From Mansonella perstans (lineage: Eukaryota > Nematoda > Chromadorea > Rhabditida > Onchocercidae): a stretch of DNA of 64,000 nt. The position numbers and the translations under genes are program-made. How positions within the stretch are numbered: position 1 is the first letter of the stretch; the number at the start of each line of letters is the position of its first letter. Location of the stretch: contig JBAMDO010000152.1 in the NCBI GenBank assembly GCA_037074765.1, positions 62,001 to 126,000 on the forward strand, in the 5' to 3' direction. Shown here piece by piece: positions 28,539 to 42,347 of the stretch. Below the pieces are notes generated by a model that did no database searches, was not told the origin of the DNA, and worked only from the letters and a program-made list of their open reading frames with translations.

Positions 28539-31500
28539 ATGCCTATAATGGCTGATGCGCACTATGCACCACTTACAGCAACTTTGGTGAGAACACTTAC
28601 TGATAAATTGTACGAAAAGAGGAAAGCTGCTGCTCTTGATATAGAGAAGTTTGATTTATTTTATCATTATAAATAGTGTGATTATGAGTAAATGAATATT
28701 TCAAGAATTTTTAAAAAATATATTTTAATTGGTTTTTAAAATTTCCTTTAATTTATTTCTTTTATATTGTAATTTCTTATTATTTGATTATATAGACAAG
28801 TACGCGATTTACTGCAAGCAAATCATTTATCACAACTTGAAAAATTACTCGCTGTACTACGGGAATTGACAACGGCACAAAATGCGCATGCGCGAAAAGG
28901 TGGACTAATTGGATTAGCAGCTGCAGCAATTGCATTAGGAAAGGTGAGGAACAAATGAGATTGAAATAGGAATAAAATTTGAATTAAATTTAATAGGAAC
29001 TTCTTTTGTTCTATGAAAGTTGCGCTAAGCGAAATATTATCATTTCTTTTGTATGAAATTTGATTTTTTTTTTTTTCTTTTGCCGTAACTCATCTTTCCT
29101 CATCGAATATTGCAGAACACCAGTGATTATACTTCGCAGTTGATCGAACCAGTTTTGACTTGTTTCAGTGATCCCGATCCACGAGTTCGATACTATGCTT
29201 GTGAGGTAGAAATATTATTTAATCAGACATTTAGTATTCAAATTTAGAAAACTATCTGTGAAAAAGGCAATTCTTTTTTTGCTGTATGAAGTTATAGTGC
29301 AAAATAATGAAGCAAAATAATAAAAAGTAAAATAATGTAAAATAATAAGCTATACGAAACTGAGCAAGCATTCACTTCAAATTAGGATTTGCAGTTACTA
29401 ATTAAAAGATGCAATATAATCGCAAAAAACTTTGTTGATCTCTTTATTGCGGCTACTGAATGAAATTTCATTTGCAGTCATTATATAATATTGTCAAAAT
29501 ATGCCGTTCATCTGCATTGTCTCATTTCGATGAACTTTTTGACACTCTCTGGCGAGTAAGTTTATGCGTAACTTTATTTATTTATTCCACTTCTCAATTT
29601 GCTTTAGTGCCCATCTTCGTCAAGTATGATTCTCACATATTACTCTGACTTTTTTAAATTACAAACTGGTTGTGTTTTCAGTTATCTGCCGATACAGATT
29701 TAAATGTGCGCAGCGGAGCAGAACTATTGGACCGGCTGCTAAAGGTGTGAAGCTTCATTGACGATACATTTTTTGTAAGGTGACATCAGATCAGTGTTGT
29801 CGGCTGTTAAATTGATGTCAGAAAAGATGAAAATCAATAGTTATAACTATATTTCGTCTCTGTTTCATCCGAGGTAGACAAAACTTCTTCATGAAACTTT
29901 ACAAAATAATTTGTTTTAAATTTTTGTAGGATATTGTACTAGCCACAAACTCATTCGAAATTTCGACTTTAATGTCATTGGTCCGTGATAGAATATACTC
30001 TCAAAACAGCTCAAATCGAAGATTTGTAGTTTCTTGGGTAAATTTGCCTTAATTTTTCATTAATAGGATTGCAGTTTTTCCTAAGCATTGAAATTATTAG
30101 ATTTAAAATAATGACTTACTGTTTTTTATCTTTAAATGTTGAATTATTCTTCAGCTGTTTGCTTTGTTGACAGCACCAGAGCTATCAATTTCGGCTTACC
30201 TTCCAGAAGTTCTGGATGGTCTATTTCAAATGCTAGGCGATAATCAGCCAGGAGTACGAGATGCTACGGAAGCAGTTCTTGGGCAGTTTCTTGAACGAAT
30301 GAACGATCAGAAAGATGGTGACAGAGTATGTTTTGTTTTTTTTTGAATTATCTGAAGCATAATTTTAAAAAAAATAAATTTATTCTTCGGTTTTTTTAGG
30401 CTGAACTAAATGATATGATAAATGTCCTGATAGTACATGCTTGTGCTGAAGGAAGCACTCTCACTCAGATGACATCTCTTATTTGGTTGGACCGTTTATT
30501 AAAAATGCATTCTGTTGGACTCCTGCAATATCTTTCATCTTTTTTGACAGCAGTACTTCCTTGTTTGCATGATTCACAGTTTAAAGGTTTTGGTTTATTT
30601 TACATATAAACTATAAAATATGTTTAGAGTAAGGTGTAAATAGTAACACTGACGCAGTCGCATATGATATTTCTTGTTCATATAGCTATATCGAATATTT
30701 TGATAAAGTATGGTTAGTATTAAGTAGTTTGTATTCTGTTATGCATATTCAGGCGCAGGATATTCAGTAGATAGTAAGCTGAAGTTTGAATTGAGCACAT
30801 CGAACATTGAAAAGAAAAATAATTGGCTAAGAGAAATTTGGGTTTTTAAAATATAAAATTCATTAATGCACCGCAGTTTTTTTCCAGCTAAAGAAATCAA
30901 TACACATCTAATGGAATTGTTGTCGGAAAATGCCGATATCGAGTATGATGCGGTTATTGAAGTACTTTTAAAACATATCAAGCACGAATTTCGAGATACA
31001 AGGATGGCTGTCTTAAAATGGATTAGTAGAATGCACACTACTGCACCTGCAAAAGTAGCTTCCCTTTTCAACTTTATATATGTTGCAAGAGTCTTTTAAA
31101 AATATTTTGAGTTTTGTTTGATTCTCTCAAAAAATTTTCAACATTCTATTAGTAACTAACTATTAATATTTTTTAATATTCTTGGTCTTATGCATATATT
31201 TGAATGTTGAGATCGTCGTTATTGTTTATTCATAAACGGAACTTTTTGGACAGCTTGTTACCACATTATTACCGCAATTCATTTGGGGTTCGGAATCTTT
31301 ATTAGTCATTTTAAGCTGTAAATGATAACGATTATAAAGTTCTATTGTTTTTGAAGTTACTGAAGAGAAGGTTATGCTAATTCATTGGATAATTATACCA
31401 CTGGCATCTTTTAATGAAATAATATTCTTTTGTCTTTTTGACTAAGAAAGGAATTATTTGCAGTTATTTTCGTACATGGATCGGATATTTCCAGTACTGC

Positions 31501-33112
31501 TATCATTACTGTCCGATACATGCGATGATGTGTTAATATTGGATTTGCAACTGCTTTCCGACATATGCGAAGGCAAAAACACTAGTGGTGTTGAGTTGCA
31601 GGAGCTTAATCTTGATGAAAATACGTTGAAGCAGGTTTTTTGCATTTTAGCTTAATATTAACCTGTTCTTTTTTTCAAAAATGTGATTCTCTGAAAAGAT
31701 CATAAAAGTACATTTTCTTCTTTTACATTTTTTTTATATATATATTTTTGTAAAAGCTATTTTTAGTGTTTTAGCTTTCAGGCATATCACCATATTTAGT
31801 GAAATTCACGTCAAGCTTACTGGCAATGTTTCGAAGTGATACGGCCTTGCTCAATGACAGAGGCGTCTTGATCGTCAGGTATAACTGTGGGGCTTTTTTG
31901 GAATATATTCAATTCGAAAATGGGCTTTCCGTAAGACGATGCTTTTAGAGTTCAAGAGATTTTTTTGCAGGCAGTTGTGTGTTTTGCTAGGCTCCGGATC
32001 CATCTATCGCTGTTTATCAGTTCTTTTATTAAAAGATAATGATACAGAATTCATATCTCAAATGGTTGCTTTATTGCATGGGATATTGCTCACTTCTAGT
32101 GAACTCTTTGAGTTAAGGAAGCAACTAAGAACACTAGAATCTAAAGCAAGTTTTTTTTCCTGCATTAATGTTATATGTGATCTGTTTTTTTTCTTCAACA
32201 GTATTTTGCATCTATAGATTGCTATAATCAAAATCGTTCTTATAGAAATTCCTCAGGTTAGCTTGTTATCATTGATCATACTTTCGCAAAAGAGTAATAA
32301 TTCAAAATTTTGAAGGCCTGTATAAATCTGTTCGAATGTTTGTATCGTACCTGGGCCTTCCAACCTATCGCACTGCTTGGCTTGTGCGTATTATCGCAAA
32401 ATTACGAGCATGCAAGCGTATTGGCGCGTCATTTGTGGAGGGTCGATGTGACGGTTGATGTGTTAATTGAAATCGATCGACTTGTACAACTTATTGAGAG
32501 TCCTATACTTTCATGTATGTCCCGGATTCGGAATTTCGAAGCTTTCATATTATCAAAATTCCAGAATAAAACTGCTTAGCTCAAGTTTGAAATCCAAATT
32601 TTGTTTGGAGACCAACATTCAAAACTGCTTCAGATGTACGGCTGGACTTGTTGGATGCAAAACATCAACAACCTCTTACAGCCGTTCTTTCAGCTCTCCT
32701 GATGATACTGCCTCAAACCGATGCTTTCAATACATTACATAAACGCATGCAATGTATTCCATCTGTTGTTGTTCACAAGTAAGTATGAATCTTTTGTTCA
32801 TGATTAGTATGTAAAAAATCACTAGCATAATAAGCCCGAGGGAAGAGTTGGACGTAAGTTATTGGGAATCATTCAGTGAATTTGCGCCAGTTTCTCCAAA
32901 AATTAAATCTTTTAAGTGATTGATCTTTAAGAAGTTTCCTTTTCAATTTTAGCAATTTATCCTTCAAAATGTTTTATTTTAGAGAAAAGGAACAAAACCA
33001 GTCGGACGCAAAAGTGGATTTTAAACCATTATTGCAACATTTCCTGAGAACCCTGGAGCAACAACAAGAACTTCTTAGAAGAAAGCATCGTCAAATGCTG
33101 AATTCAATTTAG
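28539..33112 (+). CDS. VAC14: VAC14, scaffold of the PIKfyve/Fab1 PI(3,5)P2 complex
   Basis: About 17 short exons. The start [20 protein letters not shown] is followed by [91 protein letters not shown] and [10 protein letters not shown], which track human VAC14 almost block by block. The C-terminal half has [53 protein letters not shown] and [15 protein letters not shown], and the end is [21 protein letters not shown]14 is built of HEAT-like helices and holds PIKfyve and FIG4 together on endosomes and lysosomes. The acidic, variable middle of the human protein is missing here, so this copy is shorter. Two splicing features stand out: a 21-nt exon at 30753-30773 and a GC donor at 32146. The 3' neighbour, endophilin, is convergent. 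Confidence 0.95.
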
Positions 33113-34542
33113 TAGTGGAGATGAAATTTGTGAAAATTTTGTGACGTTTAAATGTTTTAAATCGACAACTTTAAAAACCATGTTTGGATGAATTAGTATG
33201 TACTTATAATCCATTCACATTTATGTACGATTTATATACTTATTTAAAGTTTTTGTTTTCAGGGGATTTTCGGAGGGTTCTTGTTTTTAGGGTTCATCTT
33301 TGAATTCAGTATCATTATAATTCCTCAACTTCCTTCTGCGATAAAAAGCATTGAAGAAAACTGGGTAAGAACTTATCACAAATATTGCAGCAAAGGAGCT
33401 TTGATATTGGGGCTCCTGAAAAATTTATGCCTTCATAAATAAGCTATAATGGTTTTAATTTGTTTAATATCCATTAAAGTCAGCTCAGTCCAGTCATCCA
33501 TAAGATCATAAAAAACCAAAAAAGTAAAATCGCAGCATTTCACCCTTGTGGACATCAAAAAAATTAAACGTCGCAGCGAGTTACTCTATGTTATTCTTGT
33601 GCGGAACTCTTTAGTACGAAATTGTATCTATGTCTAATCTTTACTCGAGATTTTCTGGACAAACTCCGGTTGTGGAACTTATTTTTACAGAGGTGAAAAT
33701 CACATCACAAAAGCATTTCTTAGTATAGCTAGACATCCATCAGCTATTTATAAACATCTAAAGATAAAATACAAGTTCTAACAATCTGAATACAGCATCC
33801 AAATTTCAAGTGAAGCAATCAAAATGAAAAACCGGACGAGATTGTCGTTTAATCTCAAAATGAAACAGAATTAATTTCCCTGTGCTGAAGTAGAAAAAAG
33901 TACTAAGTGACGGAACTACAACGAGACTAGCGAACTATATCCAATGACTAGTATGCAAATAAATAATTAGCAACGTTGAACACCGGATGCAAGTAACTTC
34001 ATTGTTTAGATTATGAACTGTAATACATTTCAAAGAATGCAAGGTACCTGCAACGGACCATGCATCTACTGATGCCAATCAGACGCCATGATATGGATAT
34101 GGATAATGTTGAAAAAGCTACAAAAGTGAAATTAAAGTACCAAATTATACTCGGTAACGTAATTTCCTTAACTGATTTCGATGTGATATTGTACAACAAC
34201 TGGCTTTTGCGGCTAGAATCGATCAATTCTTTAAGCCAGTTATAAAATTCCCCTTCGATATGAAAAAGTTTCCTGATTTCTATATAATGAATAATATAAA
34301 AAATTCCAATCTGCACTACTAGCAACAACTGATGACAATTCAGTATTTTTAAAAATTTGTGCGATTTTTTTTGACCTGAACTGCAACATAACATATTCGA
34401 AGTCTAAAAGCAAAATGATGACAATACTTTTACATTTCTTATTAACAACTTTCTAAGAATTTTCCATAAAATCCGAAAACAAAATTCCGTTTTAAATGGA
34501 GCTAAATAAAATCAACTGAATGAAAATCATGCACAGAGAGAA
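33113..34542. other. Convergent intergenic region, VAC14 and endophilin 3' ends
   Basis: About 1.4 kb, expected to include both 3' UTRs. A 127-codon open frame on the minus strand at 34011-34394 shows no domain, no plausible splice context and AT-rich composition, so I do not call it. Nothing else recognised. Confidence 0.55.
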
Positions 34543-37500
34543 TTATAATGGCACAAGAACGTGAACATAAGAGATCGGGAAGTAACCAGTTTTTCCTAAC
34601 AGTGAACCTTCATACCAATTCTCGTCAATTTGTGAGATCAAACTGATAACGTCACCTTCTTTAAAATTTAGTTCAGTTTCATTTTGTGCCTCAAAGTCAT
34701 ATAAGGCTCGACAAGATGGCTTAACAGGCAATGCAGAAGACGATGGAGCGTTACCAACACTAGCTGTTGAGTTGTAGGCTTTCGGATTTGAAATCCAATT
34801 ACCATCATTATCTGCTGTCTGTTTTTGTGAATGCATGGAAGATGTTACTGAAGGTGGCTGAAAATTGGCGTTGCTGACTGATATCGAATTTTCTCCATAT
34901 ACTGGCGATCTGCAATGCAATTTCATCTTTTCAGGAAAATTTTCTAAAAACTTTTTGTATTGGAAATTTATCATGTGAAGAATATTTTACAGTCAGCGAA
35001 ATACTATGATATCAGATACTTCGTCTGCTATGACTTCCAACAGATATTCTGTTTCAATACTTGATGAACCAACAGCAAAGTGTAACAGCATTACCAAGTT
35101 AGTTTAAAGGCTTTATTTTCAAAAATATTCATATTTTTTAATCCGAAATTCAAACATTTTAAACAAAACTTGCCGTGAATTAGGTATTTTATCTGCTAAA
35201 ACTGGCTTGATAACATGCTCCACACGTAGTCGAGTGCTTGCCTCTGCGACACTAAAATTTTTTTGTTTTGTATTTATTCAATAAAAATTTAATCGAATGA
35301 TTTATTTTTAACGTAATGTTTGCGCCGAAGTGGTGACTATAAAAAAATACCGCTCATTCAATTGTGTCTTCAAATGTTCCAAAACTTGCGTAGTCTGTCG
35401 ATGAAAAACCAACTGAGCCTCGACCAAAGCACAAAGTTGAGTCACCTGTTCTACCTAAATCTTAGTATGTACCGGACTGGATTAAGAAATTGTGAATATA
35501 CATAAATTTAAAAAATTTTTTTTTCTTCAAAATGCCATAAAAAAGATTTAATTGAAAATAATGTCACATACATCGTTACTTAAAAGATTATACATTGCTT
35601 GTTCTGCTAACTGCTTTGACTCTTCCAATTTCCCTTCTGCTTGAATCAATTCTTCATCTGAAAAAACAGAAGCTCTAGCTATCGACAACCGTAATGATCA
35701 TTAAAATAAATTAACACTCAAAAATCTTTTATTACAATTAATAATATGATAGCATCCGAACGATTTGTTCGTATAAGTACAATGTATGATGCAATGATGC
35801 ATGCCTGTTAGGATAGTTTAGGATAATTTGACTGTAAAAAACACCTTGGACTCCTTCCTGCCAGGCATTTCAGCCATCATTTATTGGCCTCTTTCATGCT
35901 TTTTTTCCAATGCATTTTTGTCTTGCTTGAATGTTGAAATATATTTCGTCTCATGCTCTGTTTTAACTCATATCATAAAATCAAGCCAAGTTCTCTAATG
36001 AAACAATCAAAACAACTACATTACTGCTGTGTTATCATTTGATGACACAGTATTTGTTCCTCTTTTGATCCTTTGGAATCATTAATCACTCATTCAAAAA
36101 TTCATTCCTATTATTATTCACTGAAATTCAGTTTGAATAAAACAATTAAATGATTCACCACGCGTTTGCTTTCGCTTCTTGCAATCGTAATCCAAACGTC
36201 GACCCTTAAGTTTTGTTCGGTGATGCTGGAACAATAATCTGATAAGAAGCGAAACTGAAGGCTGCATTTTTAATTAGAATAAAAAATATTCTGAATAACT
36301 AACAGACATACATTAACTTCTTTTAAATCAGTTTGTTGCAGATGTGCTAATGGATCCAAAAAATTGTGCTTCACATTATCCTCCATTTGATATTTAATAT
36401 CGGCTAGTTGACGATAAGCTTCCGAAGCATCGATCAACGCTGAAACATAGATACCGAAGCAAAAATCGAAGATAGAAAATAATAAAACCAAATAAAATAT
36501 TAGCAAGCTCAACTGAAACCTTTTCCAAGATCCGAATCAGCACCTAAGGCAGTCCCGTATTTCTGCATGGTATCTGCTAAAAGACCTTCGGTCTGTGGAT
36601 ACGGTTGCGCTTTCAACGTTCCGCGCACTTTTGACAAAGCTCCCATTGTGGCCATTTTCGCTCTAGTTGCTAACAACAAATTTTAAAATGAGAAAATGAA
36701 ATCATGATTTTAAAGATATGAAATTAAGACTTATTAATGAATGGAAAGTATGGATTATGAAAACTGCTTTTCCTTTACCTGGATTGGGTTGCAATAGTTC
36801 GTGAGTTCCAGTAATTAACGCACTAATTAGTTCGTATGTTAGATCCACCTTCTCAAAAAAATTGGCGCTAATTATATTTAAAATTAAGAACAGAATAACT
36901 ATCATGATAAAAGATGTGATTCTGTGACTCAAAGTGTAATTTTGCTGCTAAAATAATGTCCATTAACATTTTATTAAATTAAGAGTTAAAGCGACATAAT
37001 ATGCACAGATAAATGCAGAAAATAACTACGCAAACCACAATATATAGCAAACCCGTTCCATTTCATTGTATTGCTCATCAAATTTCGTCGCTTCAGCAGC
37101 ACCCATCGTTTCGCTGAGATACTACATAAAAACAAGTAAATTTTTAGTATCATTCAATGATTTATCATTAAATCTTAGTCTTATCATAAGGTATGAAACT
37201 TTATATTCTCATGCAGTAAATGAAAAAATCTTTAAGCAATTACTATCATTAAATGTTAAATTTTACATGCTTTTCTAAATATTTGCAATAAATGCCGTCA
37301 ATGTCAATGAAATAAATAAAAAAATTTTTCGTGCATTCCAAAACACTTGTTATATTGTACCATCTAAACTACAAGTAATAATATCTCAAAATTTAAGTTT
37401 TCGGAAGAATGAAATGCAATCAAATGAAAAAAAATTATAGCGCAATGAACTTTGTCATGAACATTTATAATCATTTCTAAAACTGAATAGTACTGTGAAT

Positions 37501-37758
37501 GTATCATTTCAATGATTTCATGCTAGAATTGAATTGAAACTAGAATTGAAATTCAAATTAGAAGAAAATTTATTTACAGCACAAAACATTCTATTATGAA
37601 AAAAAATAATTAAAAAAATAAAGTAATGAAAAAAAATACTGCGTTCTTCATAAAATGAATTGAAACTATTAATGATTGCAAATCTACATTTAAAAAAAAA
37701 AAAAAAAACATACCTGATTCGCTTTGTTTAGTTGCTTCTTCAAACCAGAGAAAGACAT
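34543..37758 (-). CDS. unc-57: Endophilin A, N-BAR and SH3 membrane-bending protein
   Basis: The first exon is 37758-37714 ([15 protein letters not shown]), the endophilin amphipathic start. The N-BAR domain follows ([90 protein letters not shown] and VKHNFLDPL). Then comes [20 protein letters not shown] sequence on the minus strand at about 35450-35310. The SH3 domain is in the last exon (34919-34543): [40 protein letters not shown], then stop. Endophilin A senses and bends synaptic vesicle membrane and recruits dynamin and synaptojanin. The variable linker before SH3 is Ser/Asn-rich. The intron between [10 protein letters not shown] and SPVYGENS needs a GC donor (35173) to stay in phase. 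In C. elegans the single A-type gene is unc-57; orthology is inferred from sequence only. Confidence 0.95.
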
Positions 37759-38751
37759 AGTAGTTATGAATTGTTGTTTATTGATTTCCAGGAATTTACA
37801 ATCTAAATAGAAATCATAGAGAAATGTGAAAATGAATGAAAAAGTGAATCAAACATTCCCGTTTCCCGCATTAATGAAACTAATTTTTTTACTTTGGACA
37901 ATCTAATGGATTTCAATGCTTATAACTTTTTTACAACAAATTGAAAACATCTCTTATGAGCAACAGAAACAACTAAAACTACAAAAAAAAAAAACAATAA
38001 GATGAAGAGAAGTTTTGCCACTGATGTAGTAAAACACAATTATTTATGTAATAAAAATTGCAGTTTGCGAGGACACAACAATAATTCTTGATTATAAAAA
38101 CATTCCTCCATCATATCCTTTTCAAAAGTCCTGCGCCTACAGTAACTATTCGTATTCGTCATCAAAAGTTATTAAAATGCTTTTGAAATTAGAAATTTCG
38201 GAAGTTAAAATTTAATAAGATATAAAATTGCTATAATAAGGACACCTGATTATTCAATGGCAAGGATATAAGATTTTAGAACAATCTAAGCATATATATT
38301 CATAGTCGGTGAATTAATAACATACAATAAAATGACCATTAATTTCCACTAATTTCTTTAAATGCATTGAAAGGAAATAAATAAACAGTTAATATTAAAA
38401 TACTAGTTATTGGTCATCTGAGGTCAGGATCATCAGGGTCAACTGGGAAGCAGATCTTCAAACAACTTCCAATGTACGGCAAAATGAATAAATGAAGTAT
38501 TGTAATGATAAGTTAATTTAGGATAGATATCGAAGATAAGCATAACCAAAGTTGTAGCAATGGCTATTGAATATATTTTCAACAGATAAGGATGATAAAG
38601 AAACTATCTGAATAAGGCTTATTTTTCTAATTTTCCTTTCATACCTTTCGTGATTATGTGCTTTTGCATTAGCACATTAGAATGAAAGTTAATTTTATAT
38701 TCAATTCCATGACAAGTCAAGTCTATAGTTTTGTCACAAGCAACAACAGGT

Positions 38752-38934
38752 CTCTCCGGTGCTAATTACCTGCAATGACCATTCCACTAAATCTCAGTAA
38801 AAACTATCATCTCTCCGGGACTAATTACCTGCAATGACCATTCCATTAAATCTCAGTAAAAAGTGTCATCTGTCCGATGCTAATTACCTGCAATGACCGT
38901 TCAACTAAATAATAATCTTAGTAAAAACTGCCAT
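38752..38934. repeat. Minisatellite, three copies of 59-65 bp
   Basis: Units begin CTCTCCGGTGCTAATTACCT and end AGTAAAAACTATCAT or close variants. Copies are 38752-38810, 38811-38869 and 38870-38934; the third has a 6-bp insertion. Confidence 0.88.
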
Positions 38935-39028
38935 AGGCAGGAATATAATACATATAAAAACAACAAAGAAATGTAATTTCAGTTCGTCAATCTTTTTAGT
39001 CAAGTGGTACTATGTTAGAAAATCTGAT

Positions 39029-39240
39029 GGTGACTTGATAACATCAAATACTGCCTAGTGACTTGATACGTCAAATACTGCCTAGTGACTTGATACATCA
39101 AATACTGCCTAGTGACTTGATACATCAAATACTGCCTAGTGACTTGATACATCAAATACTGCCTAGTGACTTGATACGTCAAATACTGCCTAGTGACTTG
39201 ATACGTCAAATACTGCCTAGTGAATTGATAGTGACTTGAT
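39029..39240. repeat. Minisatellite, seven copies of 27 bp
   Basis: Unit GTGACTTGATACGTCAAATA plus CTGCCTA, repeated seven times with a part copy at the end. The only frequent variation is TACG or TACA in the middle. As 27 is a multiple of three, it creates an artificial open frame of nine-residue repeats on the minus strand. Confidence 0.95.
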
Positions 39241-39586
39241 ACGATTATGTAGTCACCATCATTTTCATTGATATTATAGCAAAGATTCCTGAAAATGAAT
39301 GAAATGAAATAGTGAATGAATGGAAAGAGTATGTTGTTTTGTTATTTCCATACACGCCATTAACCTTCAGCCAGTTTGAGCGTAACAGATGGATGTATCA
39401 CATGACATAAAATAAAAATTGAACTAAATCTTTTTTGCAATAAATATTGCCTCTTTTCAATGAAAATGAAAAATGAACATTCATAAATAATTGCAATTTT
39501 TAATTTATTTTATATTTTCATTTTTCCTATCATTTAATAGTATTTCAATCTTATCTGGAAGAAAATTTCTGATAATTTTTATACGT

Positions 39587-39880
39587 GTAATTTTCCTATC
39601 TACGTATATATTTAACTCTGATCCAACTGTAACTTTCCTATCTACGTGTATACTTAACTTTGATCCAACTGTAACTTTCCTATCTACGTGTATATTTAAC
39701 TTTGATCGAACTGTAACTTTCCTATCTACGTGTATATTTAACTTTGATCCAACTGTAACTTTCCTATCTACGTATATATTTAACTTTGATCCAACTGTAA
39801 CTTTCCTATCTACGTGTATATTTAACTTTGATCCAACTGTAACTTTCCTATCTACGTATATATTTAACTCTGATCTGTTA
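39587..39880. repeat. Minisatellite, seven copies of 42 bp
   Basis: Unit GTAACTTTCCTATCTACGTG plus TATATTTAACTTTGATCCAACT. Copies differ at a few positions (GTG or GTA, TTTGATCC or TCTGATCC). The period equals 14 codons, which explains an open frame at 39491-39946 on the plus strand that should not be taken as a gene. Confidence 0.95.
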
Positions 39881-42347
39881 AATAAATTTTACTCTTTGGA
39901 ATCAAAATGCCAAATCTCTTCAATTTATAATTCTATCTCAATTTAATCACTTAAAAAGTAAAACAATATATGTATGTGTGTAAAAGTATATTGAAAGTAA
40001 AAAGATGAAAGACAACAAACAGAATGAATTTGGCAAGAAATGAGGCATATGTTAAGTACGACTCAAAATATTTGACAAACAAGCCTAAAGGCATTGAGAA
40101 AAAAGCGACAAAGTTCTTTCGAATTCGAATAGCAATCAATAAGCTGAGCGCTTCTATCTCTCTGTCCATATGTATGTGTTATGTGTAAACTATCGTTGAA
40201 CAGTTAGTGAAAAATGAAATAACTTTCGTTGTTAGCAAAAAAATTGCAAAAATTTCTATCCAATTTTCATCAATGATTTTCACATCAAATTTTTTCAACA
40301 TATCAATTTTTTTTTTTGACATCATAGTTAATGGCTATTATAAAGTTATAAGATTTTCTATCATTCTCTATACACATTACAAATTAAACACAAAAAAAAA
40401 ATGCCAACACAAAAACTATGAATCATACCTTAAATAATGAACTAATACTGTACAATTTTTTTAAAACTTTACTTAAATGAACTACTACTGCACAACTTTT
40501 GGATGCATAAACAAAGGTTTTTTGGAATGGACTTTAAGTAATTTAATGAAATGTGGCTTTCACTATACTCATTCTTCTTTAAATCGTTGCAGTAAGTGTT
40601 TTTTGAAACAGTAATTTCCAATTTATGGCCCACAAAAACTAAAATATGAACCGTAAGAAGGGGACTGTTTTCTTTTTTACAAATATGTTAAAAGTTTCGA
40701 TTAAAGTTTATTTTCAAACTGACAGAATTTTTCTCCCTTCCTACAAAATAAACCAAAATAGTCTTTGATTTAAAAAAAAAAAAAAAAAAATTGAGAACTA
40801 CTATTTTTAAAAGATTACAATGAACATAATGAATAATGAATATTTATTATGCTTATAATGAATATTGAAGTCCATTCATTATTCATAATGAATTACTGAA
40901 AATTATTCAATGAAAGTTCATCCAAATTTCGCTTCTGGTCCCCTTATTCAAAAGTTTGCATGAGAAATCCCGAGAGACGCATAACTCTAAGAATGCGCAA
41001 TCCCGAAAAGCTCGAATCTCGAATCCCGCAAGCAATCACCCAAACGCCAGCAAATATCCAACAAAAGATCATACTAGCAATGATTTCCCTACTGTTCTTC
41101 AAGTAATGATCAGAATAAAAATAAATCGAATGTACGAAACATTCAATCGAATTCAACTGCATAATTATTTTTTCATTAGCAAAAAAAATATAAAAACAAA
41201 AGAAAAAAATAAAATAAATCATACAAATAAATTTATTTATATAAAACATATAAATAAATCTCTAATATGTGCGTGTAATACTACTTTATAAAACAGTACA
41301 ACGTAATCAAATTGAAAATGATGAGATAGCACCAAAGATCAACATATGAGCTGGCGACTATGTTTGTTACTAATTTGATTATATTCCACCTAGCTTTTCT
41401 GCTTTCTGCTATTGTTTGGAATTATCTTTTAATTTTTCTTGCAAAATATACATATGGAAAAATAAATCTACGCTTAAAATCAGATAATCTAAACTTTCGC
41501 TTGTATATATTTCTACATCTTCAAAATTCAAAAATTGTAAGAAATCTCCAAAATACACTCCTAACATTTTGGGTGGAAATGTAAATTTGAAATCAGACTT
41601 TCAAGAATAGAATTTTAAAACTCTTACTTTGGAAGAAAAAGAGGAATGCTCAGAAACTTCCAACAGAAAAAGCACACAAATTGATTAAATGAGATGCCAA
41701 AAAATTAAAACGCTCAGAATAAGAAAGATTAAGCCGGAAAACATGCAGATAAAATCTTAAAACAAAAATATTTTTTTACGTGCATCTTTCAAAAGTCTAT
41801 TAGCAGTATCTATGAAATTTATTTAGTACTGATTAAAATAAGTCGTTCATGCGAATAATAGACAATGATTATTAACAAACAGCTTTAGTACATACTTTTA
41901 AATGGTAGTGCAACTGTTTTAATTTTTCTTTTCCAAGAACAATAAATGCTAAGACCTAATAAAGAAAACGTAGAATCAAAAATGAAAGTTCTGAAATTCA
42001 GTCTCAAAATAATTCTGACTAACGCAAATGTATAAAAATCACGAGCTTGAAAGTGGAATACATCCAAGACTCATTTCCTTATTTAATTTAATCTAAAAAA
42101 GTTTCTTTTTCTTACCTTAACTGAACTAAAATCAGTGGATAATTTACCAGCGAAGAACTACTTTTAACAAAATTTTGTGTGACCAAAATACAACTTGCAG
42201 AAGAAGGAGATTAACGATATAACACCTACATTCAATGCCTTTAACAAACCGTAAAATTAAATCTGATGATTTCAATAGTAAAAATCGCACTCTTTCTACG
42301 AAAAGATTTTTTTAAAATAAAATTCATGAGTAGAGAACTTTAATACA

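Larger units (their letters stand above)
37759..42347. other. 4.6-kb gene-free tract with minisatellites
   Basis: Between two minus-strand genes. I found no exon with family resemblance. It contains three unrelated minisatellites within about 1.1 kb (38752-38934, 39029-39240, 39587-39880), and an imperfect inverted repeat near 40829-40895 (ATAATGAATAATGAAT against ATTCATTATTCATAAT). It should also hold the endophilin promoter and IDH3A 3' UTR. Confidence 0.6.

Noticed and set aside
34011..34394. 127-codon minus-strand open frame
   Set aside because: No domain, AT-rich composition, lies in the convergent 3' region of VAC14 and endophilin; no splice partner.
39015..39209. 64-codon minus-strand open frame of nine-residue repeats
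   Set aside because: Produced by the 27-bp minisatellite.
39491..39946. 151-codon plus-strand open frame
   Set aside because: It exists only because the 42-bp minisatellite has a period divisible by three; the peptide is the same 14 residues repeated.
40829..40895. Imperfect inverted repeat of about 16 bp arms
   Set aside because: AT-rich and short; no terminal duplication or coding content to suggest a transposon.
40944..41249. 101-codon minus-strand frame with hydrophobic runs
   Set aside because: Poly-Phe/Ile text comes from T-rich DNA; no family resemblance or start context.
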